Shown here piece by piece: positions 1-13,088 of a stretch of 64,000 nt of DNA. Under the pieces are notes generated by a model. The model saw only the letters and a list, made by a program, of their open reading frames with translations. It did not search any database and was not told where the DNA came from. Origin of the DNA: Nyssa sinensis. Lineage: Eukaryota > Streptophyta > Magnoliopsida > Cornales > Nyssaceae. Numbering within the stretch: the first letter of the stretch is position 1; the number at the start of each line of letters is the position of its first letter. The stretch is taken from NCBI GenBank assembly GCA_008638375.1, contig CM018051.1, positions 36,301,240-36,365,239 on the forward strand, written 5' to 3'. Made by a program: the position numbers and the translations under genes.

Positions 1-140
1 CTCCATTTCAAAGCTTAGGGTTACCTATGTTCCAATGTCCACAATTACTTGCTTACTCAACTTGCCTTGTAATTCATCTTATGTCTATTTCCTTACTAGT
101 GATGCATTTAAGTAAAAAGACCAAAGTCAGATTTTTACAC

Positions 141-147
141 TATAAAA
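141..147 (+). promoter_or_regulatory. TATA box, probably of an old LTR promoter
   Basis: TATAAAA is followed by GGGG and then, within about 30-80 bases, by a CT-rich leader. This is the usual layout of a plant Pol II core promoter or LTR U3/R boundary. No intact gene follows, so any transcript would be non-coding. Confidence 0.4.
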
Positions 148-829
148 GGGGCTTAGCCACACATTTTCATCATTTCTCTCCTTTATCTCATGACATTCTC
201 TCTTTTCTCTCAACAAGCACGTTTCCAAGTGGAGAAACTCTAGGGTTTTTCATCAGCTATCCATTTTATCACCTTTCCTTCTTGATTCAAGCCATATATT
301 CACACTACAAGTGATCTTGGTGTTTTAAAGAGGCCATTGAAGGCTAGGGTTTGAATAAATTTAGGGATTTCATCATAAAACTACATCAAACACCAAAACC
401 AAAGTAAGGTTTCTGATCTAAAGTTGAGAATAGGATGATAGGGACATTTCTCATGAATTTCATACATTTATTATGTCTCTTGTACGTACTCTATTGTTAT
501 ATACACTTGCATACCAACTAAATTGCATGGTCTTGATTTTATATGACTTAAATCCTTACATTTTCTTAATCCCTATCATGAAATCTCTATTTGATCCGAA
601 AATGAGATTTTTCTAAAATCATTTTCCATAGTTATTAACTACATGTATGATTTGAAGAAACTTGAATTTTAAGATTGCACTATAAATGTTTGATAAAATG
701 TTTATAAATAGAATCCTTGAGATTTTGGTTAAATAAGTGAATATATGAGGACTTGCTATATGCAAATAAATGAATACACTTGAAATATAACTATTTTATC
801 CATGACCAAACACCATTGTATGAGTCGGG

Positions 830-955
830 GATAAAGTCTCCCTTCGGTCTAGGGTTGTAAACCTACGCGGGGTCATTTTGGCATTGATATTGGAGTAGGG
901 TCGATTCCACTATTAGGTTTGCGATCATATGGGATTGATATCGGAGTAGGGTCAA
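830..955 (+). repeat. Two-copy imperfect direct repeat
   Basis: Two units of about 60-70 bases share GATATYGGAGTAGGGTC followed by a short CAACCCC or GATTCC tail. The unit resembles the short tandem blocks seen inside the other LTRs of this window, which supports an LTR origin. Confidence 0.45.
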
Positions 956-2289
956 CCCCTTACCATTAATAACATTTAGGAATTACATTTAATGAACATA
1001 TTCTCTTGGTTGGTGATTTGTTATATGATTGATTGTACATGTATGCTTATGTTGTGCATTGTAGAAAATGCCTATCACCACTATACAAGTACATGCATAC
1101 ATGGTGCAACATCATGCTTTCCTTTGGATTATAATTCTGACGGTGTAGTTATACTAACCCCCTACTAGATGCAAGTACGGGCAAGGAGTCCACGTGATGA
1201 AAAAAATCATGTTTAAGGCTTTTTGGTATGCCTTGATAAGTTAAACTTGGAGGACCAATTACATATATTATGTTTATGTTGATTCTCCCTTTTGATTGAG
1301 TAAACTCATGTAAAGGTGTTCATATGTTGACCTTGATGTTGAGCTTATAGAATCTAAGCCCGTTGACATGTAATCAAAATTGATATATATTGGGATGTTT
1401 TGTATATGATGACGTTATGTATTTTTGGGCTAATTGATTATATGTATAATAACCCAAAGATCTTGTAAAATGATGTGATTTAAAATTAGGAAATACATTA
1501 TTCATGCCACGTCAAATGTTGATAATGAAGAAATTAAAAAAAATGGGTGAAAATGGTCACAAAATAGCAGGTTTAGGTATTGGCCAACCAAGTTGACTGA
1601 GAGTTAGTACCAGTAGACTGCTATATGTCTAGATTTGACTAAAAGCAACATAAGCTAGAAGCCCTAAAGATCCCAAACTTTTAGTCCACTGAATGTGAGA
1701 ACCAAGTCCATTGAAATTTGGTACCAATTGATTGGAAGGTCTACTGAAATTGACATCATGCAAATTATGTTCTGCACTCTGCTGCTCAGATAGCACAATT
1801 TGTGGCATACCTTATTTACATTAAATGTCATTTAAGTAAATGTAAATGTCATTATTTATTTTCCCTTTCGATTTACTTAAGACATTATAATATAAATAAG
1901 GAAGTATCCTTTCTTTGGAACTAATAAAAATCGTTCCTAGACCTAATTTCTTAAGAATAAAAAACCAACTCTCCATTCTAAGAACAAAATTTTTGTTTTC
2001 CTAAAAAGAGGCTTGGACTATAGCTAGTTGGGCGGGTTACCCGATAGCTAAAATTTATTAAAAAATTTTTTAGGCTAATGGATACCTGAGGAACAATTAA
2101 TGGAAACTTTGCAAAGCAAAGTCTAAGGATTTCAAATACATAATTTTTCGAGCCTTAGCGTGACAATTCTTTGGTTAAACTTAGTACTGAGAAGTCTAGT
2201 TGATTTCTATTGACTTGATTACCCTTGGAGACTTAATTATGAATATATTATGTTAGTTTTCTATCATTATTTGGGTTTTTAGGGCCCGA

Positions 2290-3300
2290 CTCGTGATAGG
2301 TCTTTCATGAGTTTACTCCCCCATGAGGTAGGAAATTCTATGTAAAAGGAAATGTGATCCTAGTAGGTATTTCATGAGGTCACACTTCCATGAGATGGGA
2401 AATTCTACCTAAAAGAAAATGTGATCCTTGTAGGTCTTTCATGAGGTTACACCCTCATAAGGTGGGAAATTCTACCTAAAAGTAAATGCAATCTTAGTCG
2501 GTTTTTCATGAGATTACAACAACATGAAGTGGGAAATTCTACCCAAAAGGAAATGTGATTCTAATAGGTCTTTAATGAGGTTACATCCTCATGAGTTGGG
2601 AAATTCTACCTAAACGGAAATGCGATCTTAGTAAGTCTTTCATGAGGTTACACCCGCATGAGATGGGAAATTCTAAAAGAAAATGTGATCCTAGTAGGTC
2701 TTTCATGAGGTTACACCCATACGAAATGGGAAATCTAACTAAAAGGAAATGCGTTCCTAGTAGGTTTTTTTAGAAGAACACACCTTTATGGACGGATTGT
2801 TTGAAAGGAATGTTATCCTGATAGGATTTTCCTAAAAGAAAAGCTATCCTAACATGATTGTTCTAAGATGATTATGCCCTTATGGACAGATTTCCTAAAA
2901 GGAATGCTATCCTAACAGGATTTTCCTAAAATGAATGCTATCCTAATAGGATTCTTTCTAAGCATATTATGCCCTTATGGACGGATTGCCTGAAAGGAAT
3001 GCTATCTTAATAGAATTTTCCTAAAATGAATGTTATCCTAATAGGATCTTTAATGCGATTACGTCTTTAAAAAATGGTTTACTTGAAAGGAATGCTATCT
3101 TGTCAGAATTTTCTTAAAAAGAATGCTATCCTAATAGGATTTTCATGAGATTACGTCCTTGATGGAAGACTTGCTTAAAAGGAATGTTATCAGTCATAGG
3201 ATTTTCATGAGATTACATCCATGATAGATGGCTTGCCTGAAAGGAATGCTATCCTAACAAGATTTTCCTAAGAGGAGTGTTATCCTAATAGGGTTCATGA
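2290..3300 (+). repeat. Tandem repeat, ~66-bp unit, degrading to the right
   Basis: From 2290 to about 2770 a unit of roughly 66 bases is repeated head to tail. Each unit contains variants of GGAAATGTGATCCTAGTAGG, TCTTTCATGAGGTTACA and ATGAGATGGGAAATTCTA. From 2780 to 3300 the repeats become shorter and more divergent, with AGGAATGCTATCCTAA as the recurring core. A diverged array of the same kind with a longer unit sits at 35690-36540 in the same orientation. Confidence 0.85.
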
Positions 3301-5169
3301 GACGAGAGAATTTTCGATTAAGAATGATTTTAGATTGATTTTGTGGAGATCAAAACTCTGTCAGGAAATAATTTTTTATTAAATTATGACTCGGTGGGGA
3401 GATGACTTAGGTTAACTACACTAGAATGATGGAATTTTATGTGACTCCATAGGGAAGAATAAGTAAAATGACTTAACCCTGTTGGGAAATAACTGAATTG
3501 TTGAGATGACTTGGTGGTTATGACTTGCTGGGGAGAGGAAACCAAATTGGTTCTTTGGACTTGACAGTTCTGAGTCAGTTGAGGAGATAATTGAGATTAA
3601 CTCTAATGGAAAAATTTGGCATTTCTTTTGTGATGACAATGGTTTCATTAAAATGTCTGGCAAACTCTCATGAGAAGTAAGCCAACTTGGTTAATCTCTA
3701 TTAAGGAGTGACTCTTTTGAGAAAATGATGAGTTAAAGTCGAATTAACTCCATGAGGGAGAATTTGGTCAAGATTCAGACCATTAGGTCATGTAGGTCAA
3801 TGGCCCGATTCTTGCTTAGGATAGGAGAACAAGAAGTGTACTCACTTTGAAAAGAGACACCCTCATCTAGTTAAGAGTAAAGTAATGCCCCCAACTATGA
3901 TAGCAATTGTGGAAATGTTTGCCTTAAGCGAGGAAGAAACCAACATATGCAAGAAGCAGGTTTAACTTTGATAGAGAAAGGTGGAACTCAACTTAAATAA
4001 AAGAGGAAAAATGTATCTTACTAAGATAAGCATGACGAAATCATCTTGATGAGAAACTCTGACCTCTAATAGAGGGAATATGAAACTCACTCAACTTAGA
4101 TAGGAGTACAAAGATGTACCTATAAAGAGTACTCGACTTAGATAAGAGTGAAGCGAGTATAATCAACTTAGATGGGAGTGAAAGAAAAGTAGTCACTATA
4201 ATAGGAGTGAAACGTTCTTAGTTGGATGAGAGAGAATGTTATTAAACATGTTTGTGGCATTTTTGTAAAGGATTTCATTTGGATAAAATTTTGAGTGTTG
4301 GCTTGGATCCCACTAGACCCTAGATCATTGGCAATCATTTTAGGTAAAAAGAATAATTGATCAGGTTCAAGTATTGAGATTCACCCATCTTTGAGAAAAT
4401 TTTCTCGAGCTATGAATTAAGGGTGTGATGGCTTAGGAGACTTAACTAGCCAAATGCTTAATCTCTAGTTCATAGATAAAATCTTTGGTCTTTCCAAATG
4501 ATTTGGGGGATTAATTGAAAAACTTAGAGAATTGTTTTAAATATGATGCAATCTAATCTTTTGAGAAAATCATAATCATTGATTTTTGCGAAAGATTGAG
4601 TGTTAAATTAAACATTTGAAATGGAGCCATTGAATGAAAGATATTTTAGGCAAGTAAGAGTGATGGGAAACTTACCCAAGGATATGGGTGAAGTTATCAA
4701 GGCAATGAAAAAGGTGATATGGAACCTTTTAGATGGAAGAAAGTTCTCATATTGGTACAAATGAGCCCCTTTGATTAGAAAAAACTATATGGTCTAGGAA
4801 ATTAAAGGTTACTTTTGTAAGTGTAGGAACTGGAAAATCTAGGCACGGCTTTTAAAGTCTGCCTCTTCAAGTGGGAAAGAAACACACCCTCTTTTTTTGG
4901 ATTAGGGTGTACGTGGATACACAAAGGAGTGCCTAGCTTATTTTAGGCTAACTAACAAGCAAACCTGATACAACCAATGAAGAGCACATGTAAAAAGAAT
5001 AACAAAGAAATTAAGAATTACACTACTTTGGTCCTATTTACATTCTAAACCCCTTGACATGGGTTAAAATAAAGTAAAGCAAAACTAATCTACAATGAAC
5101 CAAAGAATTTTGAATTTGGGAGCTTAGGCACCCATCCCGCCCAATCTGAATAAACTAACCTTAAGTGTT
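3301..5169. other. Intergenic repeat-like DNA, no gene seen
   Basis: No coding sequence is supported. The first few hundred bases (GATGACTTAGG, ACTCCATAGGGAA) resemble sequence following the related tandem array at 36540-36660, so both arrays appear to belong to copies of one larger repeat family. Confidence 0.45.
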
Positions 5170-5575
5170 CATCCACAAGGCTTAATATTCCATGAAAAAA
5201 ATAAGAGAGAAAGTGAGTAGAAAGAGATAATGATAATAATGACATGAACAAATAAGATAAATCGAATAAATAAAGTAAATAAGCCAAAAAAGAAGAAGAG
5301 AGAGAGATTTCAATGGAAGAAATAAGAAAAAAGACATAATAATAATAGAGAAAGATGGGACGTGAGAGAGAGATTGACATGAATAAAATAATAATAAAAA
5401 AAGACATAAAGTAGATTACTAAAAGGAAAAGAGTAGAGAGAAGCTGGCATGAATAAAAATAAGAAAAAAGACATAAAAGTAAATATCTTAAAGGAAAAGA
5501 GTAGAGAACGGCTAACATGGAAGAAATAAGAAAAATACATAAAGTAAATAGCTTAAAGAAAAAAAGTAGACTCGG
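5170..5575. repeat. Purine-rich tandem repeat
   Basis: About four to five imperfect units of roughly 75 bases contain AAGAAAAAAGACATAA and AGGAAAAGAGTAGAGA. The long minus-strand frames here arise only from this low-complexity composition and are not genes. Confidence 0.7.
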
Positions 5576-5582
5576 TTCCATG

Positions 5583-5632
5583 AAGCGTCCTACGTATCGA
5601 TTCAGATAATGGAATTAGAGCCAACGTAGTTT
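5583..5632 (+). other. Palindrome-like CCTACGTATC / AACGTAGTT motif
   Basis: CCTACGTATC is followed about 25 bases later by AGAGCCAACGTAGTT, giving an interrupted inverted repeat around ACGTA. A related motif (TTACGTATC ... ACCATACGTAATTC) occurs at 35631-35674. I know similar blocks from plant gypsy LTRs, but its role is unknown and it may simply mark a repeat family. Confidence 0.4.
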
Positions 5633-6229
5633 TCTAATTCAATTTATTCTATCAAGAGTGATAGGATAAATCAAATTAGGACAAAATAGAATATTAGGGT
5701 TTTAAGGAGCATACCTGATTGTTTTTGTTGAATCAGATAAGGGTTGACCTTGAACTCCTTGGATTGAATCTTCAATCGTGTAGAACTTCGCTTTTAATGG
5801 ATTAGAACTATTGCTTGTGTAGAACAAGGCTTCAAGAAATATAAGAGAATGATTATTACTGCACCATCTAGCTTTTTAATTTTTCTGTCTTGATTATGAT
5901 GTAGAACCCTCTGTCTGTGATCTGAAATCCTGAATTATGGTGCTCAGGGGGTCTTATTTATATGAACAAAGTAAAGAGGTTTGATTCAAGAGCTCACAAT
6001 GAATCCTATAGATGAATGGCCAAGATGAAATGCTTAATGAATGGGCAATTAGATATAGATATTATTTTGTGCACATATCTAGGGAAAATCCCTTGGAATA
6101 AGGAAGGAAGGGAATTTGGCAAGCATTTGATGGACAAACCTATATTTACTATATCGCCCTTAATTCGGTAGAAAATTTAGGGACAAGAAAATTACAAAAG
6201 TGCCACTAAGGCATAAAAAAATCAAAATT
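5633..6229. other. Intergenic, no gene seen
   Basis: AT-rich sequence between the palindrome-like motif and the minisatellite. I see no coding potential, RNA gene or terminal repeat. Confidence 0.4.
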
Positions 6230-6711
6230 GTCCCTAAGGACCAAAATAGCTTTATATGGGTAAAATGACATAAAAATTACATGTATGCCCATAAATGACC
6301 AACATAACCTATATGGGATAGGAATATTCTATAATTACCAAAATGCCCTCCAAATGAAAAAATAGCATCAATATTATAAAAATATCCCTAGAAGGTGGGA
6401 AATGTCTAATATTTACCAAAATGTCGAAAATGCCCTTTATGAGAAAAATGTCAAAAATGCCCTTTATGGGAAAAATGACCAGAATGCCCTATGGAGAAAA
6501 TGAAAAAAATGCCCTCTATGAGAAAAATGACCAAAATTTCCTATATAGACAAAATGTCAAAAATGACATAAATGCCCTCTATGGGTAAAATGACCAAAAT
6601 GTCCTCTATGAACAAAATGACCAAAATATCAAAAATGTCCTCTATGGGCAAAATGACGAAAATGTCCTCTATGGACGAAATGACCAAAATGTATTCTATA
6701 AACAAAATGAT
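6230..6711 (+). repeat. Minisatellite, ~25-bp unit (left part)
   Basis: The unit is close to AAAATGACCAAAATG followed by CCCTCTATGG, repeated many times with small changes. The array is cut at 6711 by a solo LTR and resumes in register at 10176. That continuity defines the LTR boundaries. Confidence 0.85.
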
Positions 6712-9700
6712 TAGTCACACCCCGAATTCCTGACCGAACCCAGGGACGCGACTGAAGTGAAAGAAAGGAAGAAAATACATAGACGAATAGATAAATAAAT
6801 ACCAATTTAACTAATTTAGATACAAGCCTATTCCACTAACATAACTATGCATCCGTATATCTCTGTCAATACACATCCATTCCCGTTTTATAAAAAAATT
6901 TCGGTAGAACCTCCTCTGTTTTTCTAGCCTTTTCCCCCCTGATAATCACAATGCATTATATATATACAAACACATCACAATCCATCCTCACTCGATGGCC
7001 ACAACTTTATCAAAGTTAAATATACATCGCCTACTTATACAACCAAAAATATACAACCATGATACAACATATATGTCATTGGGCTTAAGCCCGTACATCA
7101 CAAAACACGCTTCTCGGGCCAAATATCCATCTACAGTCAAGTCTCCTCCACTCGGCTAGACTTCGTCAAGCCTCAGGTGTCGGGAATGTCATCTGAAATA
7201 TGGTTCCCACGAATGGGTCAGCGCCAACATGCTGGTATGGTACAATACTAATGCAAGGAACAAAATTAAGACGTGGCATGTGCAAGTGTACATGTATATC
7301 TACATGCCTCTCTAATCATGCATATAGTATAATGGCAATGTACAACCACATCTGAAGAAAACCCTATATCATGTTCACAAATTCATCAACACAATACACA
7401 TGCAATATGCATGACACACCCATGCATCTCAATGTCACACCTATGTCTCATTTACGAGTACTCCCCGATGGCATCGAAGTACCAATGCAATGGCCAATTT
7501 TGGGTTTTTCACCACAGGATCTGCACCCTCATAATGCACAGCACCTCGTGCTGACCCACACTATGCTTTCAAGAAATCACCCTATGCCAATATGCCATCA
7601 TTTCATCATGCAATAGTACAGTTCAAATGAAACATCACTTTCATAAGCATATGCAACATGCTTTAAATAATGCATCACAATTAAGATCAAATCACTAGAC
7701 TTCATATGATGACAACTCAACATGCTTTAAATAATGCTTTCGTGTCATGCTCAATCAATCTCAACACTTACGCAATCCACATGTCACAACATCAATAATC
7801 CTTCTAGAACATAAATCACCCATGATGACAACACAAGAAATAAATCCCAACTCTCAAATAATCACAGGAAACATGGAAGCACATAAACAAGCAACTCAAA
7901 GTTTCTCAAAGCAACAACTCCTATGTGATCTTCTATCAAGCATAAAAATCATTCAATCAATATGCACATCAATCCTAATTTAATTCTATTCCTTACTTAG
8001 CAAAGTACCATACCTGACTAGGGCGTGTCTCAACCCTAGGATGCTATGTCCACTATACAGTCAAGTCAACAAAGATGTCCCCAAGCTTCTGTTGAATCAA
8101 CATCTTTGATCAAAGGGTTTCTCTCTATTGCAGTGGCCCCTCAATAGAACTCAAATCAAACAAATCCCATCCATCAGATATTGAAGAACTTTCCCTTCCT
8201 CCAATTCATCATCGAAATCACAACATCCGACAGTTACAGGTTCCCAACCTCCATCGCTAGGACAGCAGCTCTGTTGCTTCTATTAGCCTGCTCCAATTTC
8301 ATCAAGTTCCTCACTTCAAGCCACAAGTCTGACATATCCCCAACTTGAATAGCAATTTCCCGATCTACAACTGAACTATCACCCAAAATCGTAACACCCA
8401 CACACTGTCCAAACCACAAAACCGTAACAGCCACACTAGCTGCTGGTATCTCACCGCTACTGCTTCTATAACTCTCTCATAACTGTTCAAAAATCGCAAT
8501 GCAGCCACTATTCTATTCCATCCATTGCTACCGCACCGTTGCATCTCACACACAAATATATTTACACAAATTCCTGCTATAGCGCCGTCGCAACACACAC
8601 ACAGATACATACAACCAACACAACCCATTCTCCTGTTCCACGCTGCTACACCTACTGCCAAACTCCATTCCAAGGACTCATCACCATTGCAGCCATCATC
8701 GATGCACCACACTGCAGCCATCATCCACCTGTTCTCAATTGGAAACGGTAATTGGAAGCATCAACTATCATACCAAAGTGTAAGAATTAGCTACGAATCA
8801 TCCTCTGATTTTTTTTTTTTACTACACAAAACAATTCAAGAGATTTATGAACTCAATCCGTCCTGCCAATTATTCAGAATAATCTCCATGAACAGCCCTA
8901 GTTCTCAACCAAAGCAGCAGAACAGAGAAACCCATCTCAGTCGCAACCTCACAACCTCGCAACCGTTTATCAAACCCCAATGACCTTCCCAACAAATTGA
9001 CACATAAAATCCCCTAACCAATCTGCCCAATAACTCCACAACCGCTGCTCCAACACACACAATTCATAACGACAGCCCATCGCAACAACAAATCAGCCCA
9101 TCACGACAATACATCTCCCTTCCTCCACCTCAACACGTAACCAACACCACTGCTAAACTGATTGTTGCCCAAACCTAGGAACCTCCTCCGCACCATTATA
9201 CACACAGACATATACACTTATTGCCGCACACCAACATGCACACACATACACATATATATATACGTACATATGCACGTAACCCTGTAGCACAACTCACACA
9301 GGCGTAGCCATACACCACAACCGTAACAACCAACCTGCTATCTCTCAATCCGACGAACCAACGAACCAATTCAACAGTCCATGACAGCCATCGACAAAAC
9401 CGCAACTAGCACACACAAATAAACACATACACTGACCTGCTCAATTACACTTCAACGAACCCATTCGACCGCAGAGATCCCAGCCCCGAGATCTAACGAA
9501 GTCGCGATCTTCCCTCCCAATAATCTCAACCACCGTTCGATCAATGACCTCCGATGTCACGCCGTCGACGATCGTCTCCTCCGCCGTTGCTAATCCCAAA
9601 CCCATCTGCTGTTTCGCGTCCCTCCAATCCGCAACACACAGCCCCAATTGCAATCCAAAACCCATCGCCAAGCCATCGTCCCCTAGCCTCGATTCCCCCT

Positions 9701-10170
9701 CGCGACCACCGTCGGATTCGCCCCCCTCCGTTTATCCTTTCCCCTTTCTCTCTCTTTTTCTCTTTCTCTCTTTTCTTTTCTTCCCCTGTTTTCACACGAC
9801 CTGCACCGCCCCTGTTTCCCATTTCTCTCTCGGTTTCCTTCCTTTATTTTCTCCTTTCCACCGACTTCAACCTATATTCAAATACAAACCACACATGACA
9901 CACCACACTCCTTTACCATATTACATTTTTTTATAAATATTTTTATTCCACAAAATATTATAAAATGCCAGTAAGTTTGTCATAAAGTCGGGGCTCAATT
10001 TTAATTATTTATTTACCAATATTGGGTCTCGTTCATGTCTCACATTATATTCTTATAATTTATAATTCATATCAATCCCATGGATTTATCCTGGTACTTG
10101 GTTAAACGGTTTAAATATTTTATTTTATTTTATTATTATTTTCTATTTTCTATTTTTTCAAATCTCTACA
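6712..10170 (-). mobile_element. Solo LTR (gypsy/chromovirus type), reverse orientation
   Basis: The element splits the 25-bp minisatellite and is flanked by ATGAT at 6707-6711 and 10171-10175. Read on the minus strand it begins TGTAGAGATT and ends GGGGTGTGACTA, a slightly damaged form of the usual GTGACA terminus. The block at 7380-7570 is clearly homologous, in reverse, to 21600-21750 and 29370-29520 in the LTRs of the complete element, so it belongs to a related family. No internal domain, primer site or second LTR is present, which fits a solo LTR. The CT-rich tract at 9740-9850 is GA-rich leader sequence when read in the element's own direction. Confidence 0.75.
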
Positions 10171-10425
10171 ATGATGAAAATACCCTCTATGGAAAAATGA
10201 CAAAAATGCCCTCTATGGATAAAATAGCCAATATGTCAAAAATGCTCTCTATAAGGAAAAATGACAAAAATGTCCTCTATAGGTGAAATGACTAAAATAC
10301 CAACTATGGACAAAATTTCAAAAATGCCCTCTATAGTTAAAATGATAGAAATGCCTTTTATTGGTAAAAATAATGGGAATGTCCTCTATTGGCGAAATGA
10401 GAAATCGCTAAAATACTCCTAGATA
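10171..10425 (+). repeat. Minisatellite, ~25-bp unit (right part)
   Basis: This continues the array of 6230-6711 after the solo LTR and begins with the second ATGAT target copy. Units such as AAAATGCCCTCTATGG recur until about 10400. Confidence 0.8.
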
Positions 10426-10639
10426 GGGACATATTGTAGAAACTTACCAAAAATGGAAAAACCAACTTTATTCAATTAGGAGTCTCAAAATGAGGTGTCT
10501 ACAAATAGCCCCTCGTTGGCAGAGCATACAAGCAAGCAAATGTCAGCGCAAGAAAATGATACCCATTTTCGGACTTTGGTTGTTGAATTGATGTGGTCGA
10601 ACTCATTTTATACACTACAGGAATTTCCACTATTAGTGA

Positions 10640-11110
10640 AGCCCACATGTGTCGCTAATAGTGGCAAACAAGCGTCGCTAAAGGTATTTTGCGACGCACA
10701 TTACGCGTCGCTACCAACGCCACAAATAGTCGCGTCGCTAATACTATTAGCGATGCACATATCTCAAGCGTCGCTAAATGTAACTATTAGTGACGCACAT
10801 AGAGCGTCGCTAATAATTCTTCACGTGTGTCGCAAATACTATACAAGGTCCCAAAGTGCGTCGCAAAAGACCACCATTAGCTACGCACATAGGGCGTCGC
10901 AAAATACAACAATTAGCGACGCCCACAGGAGCGTCGCTAATAGTGGCCTTCTGTGACACACTCTGTGTGTCGCTAATAGTTGTCTTTTGCGACGCCCTCT
11001 GTGCGTCCCTAATGGTTGGTATTTAGCGACACTTTCTGAGCGTCGCTAATAGTGTACTGGCACTTATTTCTTTCCTTTTAGCGACGCATTTTGTGCGTCG
11101 CTAAAAGTCC
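10640..11110. repeat. CACTA left subterminal repeat region
   Basis: More than fifteen short direct and inverted copies of GCGTCGCTAATAGT or GCGACGCACA lie within 470 bp of the left end. In En/Spm elements such subterminal repeats bind the element-encoded TNPA-type protein and are needed for excision; that role here is inferred from the family. The matching region at the other end is 35320-35600. Confidence 0.85.
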
Positions 11111-11564
11111 TTTTTTTTTTTTTGAACCAAATTTTTTTGTTTTATTCGTATTTTTATTCCTGTTTAAACCTATATCAATCATCCTGATATATAGAAAATT
11201 TCAAGCACTTTGAAATGACTATTAAAAAATAAATATACATTCATATATATTTATATATTATACTAATTATGTACATTTATAAAAGTAAAATTTAACAATA
11301 AATAGAAAAATTAAAATTGTCTCAAAAAATGTAACTACAGCTATCCATGAAAAGAAAAAAAATTAAAATAACAAGTTCCGATGCAAAACACGTAATTTTG
11401 GCGGCGCAATAATCCCGATCAATCTGAAATAAAGATCAAATGATATATATTAGAACAATTATTAAATATATATATATATATATATATATATAAACATAGA
11501 ATGTGAATAGTTTTTTTTTTTTTTGCATTCATAAATAGTAAGAACGGCATAAAGTAGCATAAGT
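11111..11564. other. AT-rich spacer inside the CACTA element
   Basis: No gene is seen. The stretch holds poly-T tracts and a TA microsatellite at about 11466-11492. Confidence 0.5.
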
Positions 11565-12950
11565 TGCAAACCACTAATCTGAACCAAGTGCCGTAAGTTC
11601 GTGCAAATCTATTTTATCATTTTTGAGTTGTGTGGATGAGGTTTCGGTGTAGTTAGGCCAATATTTGGCATTTTGGTTTGTCAAAACTCCAAAATGAGCT
11701 TTTTTGGAGCTGAAACTTGCACAAGTATCAAACCAGGCATCCGAACTGAGTGTCGTAAGTTTTTACAAGTCTATTTGCATAAGTTTCAAACCGGGCATTT
11801 GAACCGAGTGTCGTAAGTTCTTGAAAGTCTATTTGATCATTTGTGAGGTGTGTGATGGGGTTTTCGTGTAGTTAGGATGATGTCCAGCATTTTGGTCTGT
11901 GAAAATCCCAAAATGAGCCTTTTTGGAGCTAAAACTTGCACCTAGTATCAAACCAGGCATCCAAACTGAGTTCCATAAGTTTGTGCAAGTCTATTTTATC
12001 ATTTTTGAGGTGTTTGATGGTGTTTCAGTGTAGTTAGGCTGATATCCAGCATTTTGGTCTATCAAAACCCCAAAATGAGCCTTTTCAGAGCTGAAACTTG
12101 CACAAGTATCAAACCGGGCTTCCGAACTGAGTGTCGTAAGTTTGTGCAAGTTTATGTTATAATTTTTAAGGTGTGTGATGGGGTTTCGATATAGTTAGGC
12201 CGATATCTAGGCATTTTGGTCCTTCAAAACCCCAAAATGGGCCTGTTTGGAGCTAAAACTTGAATAAGTTTCAAACCGGGCATCTGAACTGAGTACCGTA
12301 AGTTTGTGCAAGTCTATTTTATCATTTTTGAGGTGTGTGATAGGGGTTTTGGTGTAGTTAGGCCAATATCCAACATTGTTGTCTGTCAAAACCCCAAAAT
12401 GAGCCTTTTTGGAGCTGAAACTTTCAGTAAGTTTCAAACCGGGCATCCGAACTGAGTGCTGTAAGTTCGTGCAAGTATATTTTATCATTTGTGAGGTGTG
12501 TGATGGGTTTTCAGTGTAGCTAGGCTGATATCTAGAATTTTGGTCTGTGAAAACCCCAAAATGAGCCTTTTTTGGAGTTGAAACTTGCACAAGTATTCAA
12601 ACCGGGCATCTGAACTGAGTGCCGTAAGTTTGTGCAAGTCTATTATCATTTTTGAGGTGTGTGATGTGGTTTTGGTGTAGTTAGGCCGATATCCGGCATT
12701 TTGGTCTGTCACAACCCCAAAATGAGCCTTTTTGGAGCTGAAACTCGCATAAGTTTCAAACTGGGCATCCGAACCGAGTGCCGTAAGTTTTTGCAAGTTT
12801 ATTTTATCATTTTTGAGGTGTGTGATGGAGTTTCGGTCTAGTTAGGCTGATATCCAACTATTTTGGTCTGTCAAAACCCCAAAATGAGCCTTTTTTGAGT
12901 TGAAACTTGCATCCCTTTAAAATTAAATAAGTTCATGCAATTCTATTTTC
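11565..12950. repeat. Tandem array, ~162-bp unit, inside the CACTA 3' region
   Basis: About eight units begin near 11593, 11755, 11813 (after a short partial unit), 11973, 12137, 12297, 12460, 12624 and 12782. Each contains CCGTAAGTTTGTGCAAGTC, GAGGTGTGTGATGGGGTTT, GTTAGGCCGATATCC and CCCCAAAATGAGCC. Units differ by scattered changes, so the array is not new. Frames running through it only reflect the repeat. Confidence 0.88.
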
Positions 12951-13088
12951 ATATGTGAAGTTTCATGCAGTTTGTAGGCTGTTAGGCCAAAATCCTTTTT
13001 TTTTTTTTTTAAGGTAACATTTTCTATAAATAATAAATGTACCAAAGTAAATAATTTTAAAAACTTACCAAGGCTGAGCAAAGCCTCC

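Larger units (their letters stand above)
1..2280. other. Degenerate repeat-derived DNA without a gene
   Basis: No convincing coding sequence is visible on either strand; reading frames are short and low in information. The stretch looks like the remains of an LTR. It has a TATA box near 141 followed by a pyrimidine-rich leader. Around 830-955 there are two imperfect copies of a unit containing ATTGATATYGGAGTAGGGTC. I cannot set its outer edges because no terminal repeat or target duplication is visible. Confidence 0.5.

Noticed and set aside
2290..3300. CRISPR-like regular array
   Set aside because: Units are contiguous tandem repeats without unique spacers, in eukaryotic repeat DNA.
5090..5581. 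Long minus-strand frames rich in Leu, Ser and Phe
   Set aside because: They come from a purine-rich tandem repeat; two overlapping frames are equally open, which indicates composition and not coding.
7371..7616. Frame also seen in reverse at 21434-21754 and 29207-29527
   Set aside because: The block is conserved because the LTRs are related. The frame is antisense to the element, and the predicted proteins differ through frame changes, so no protein selection is evident.
9441..9936. Several overlapping frames on both strands, up to 130 residues
   Set aside because: They lie in the CT/GA-rich leader of a solo LTR and have no domain or splice context. The openness reflects GC and CT bias.
12207..12796. 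Repetitive minus-strand frames with SFSSKKAHFGV motifs
   Set aside because: They are translations of the 162-bp tandem array and are not genes.
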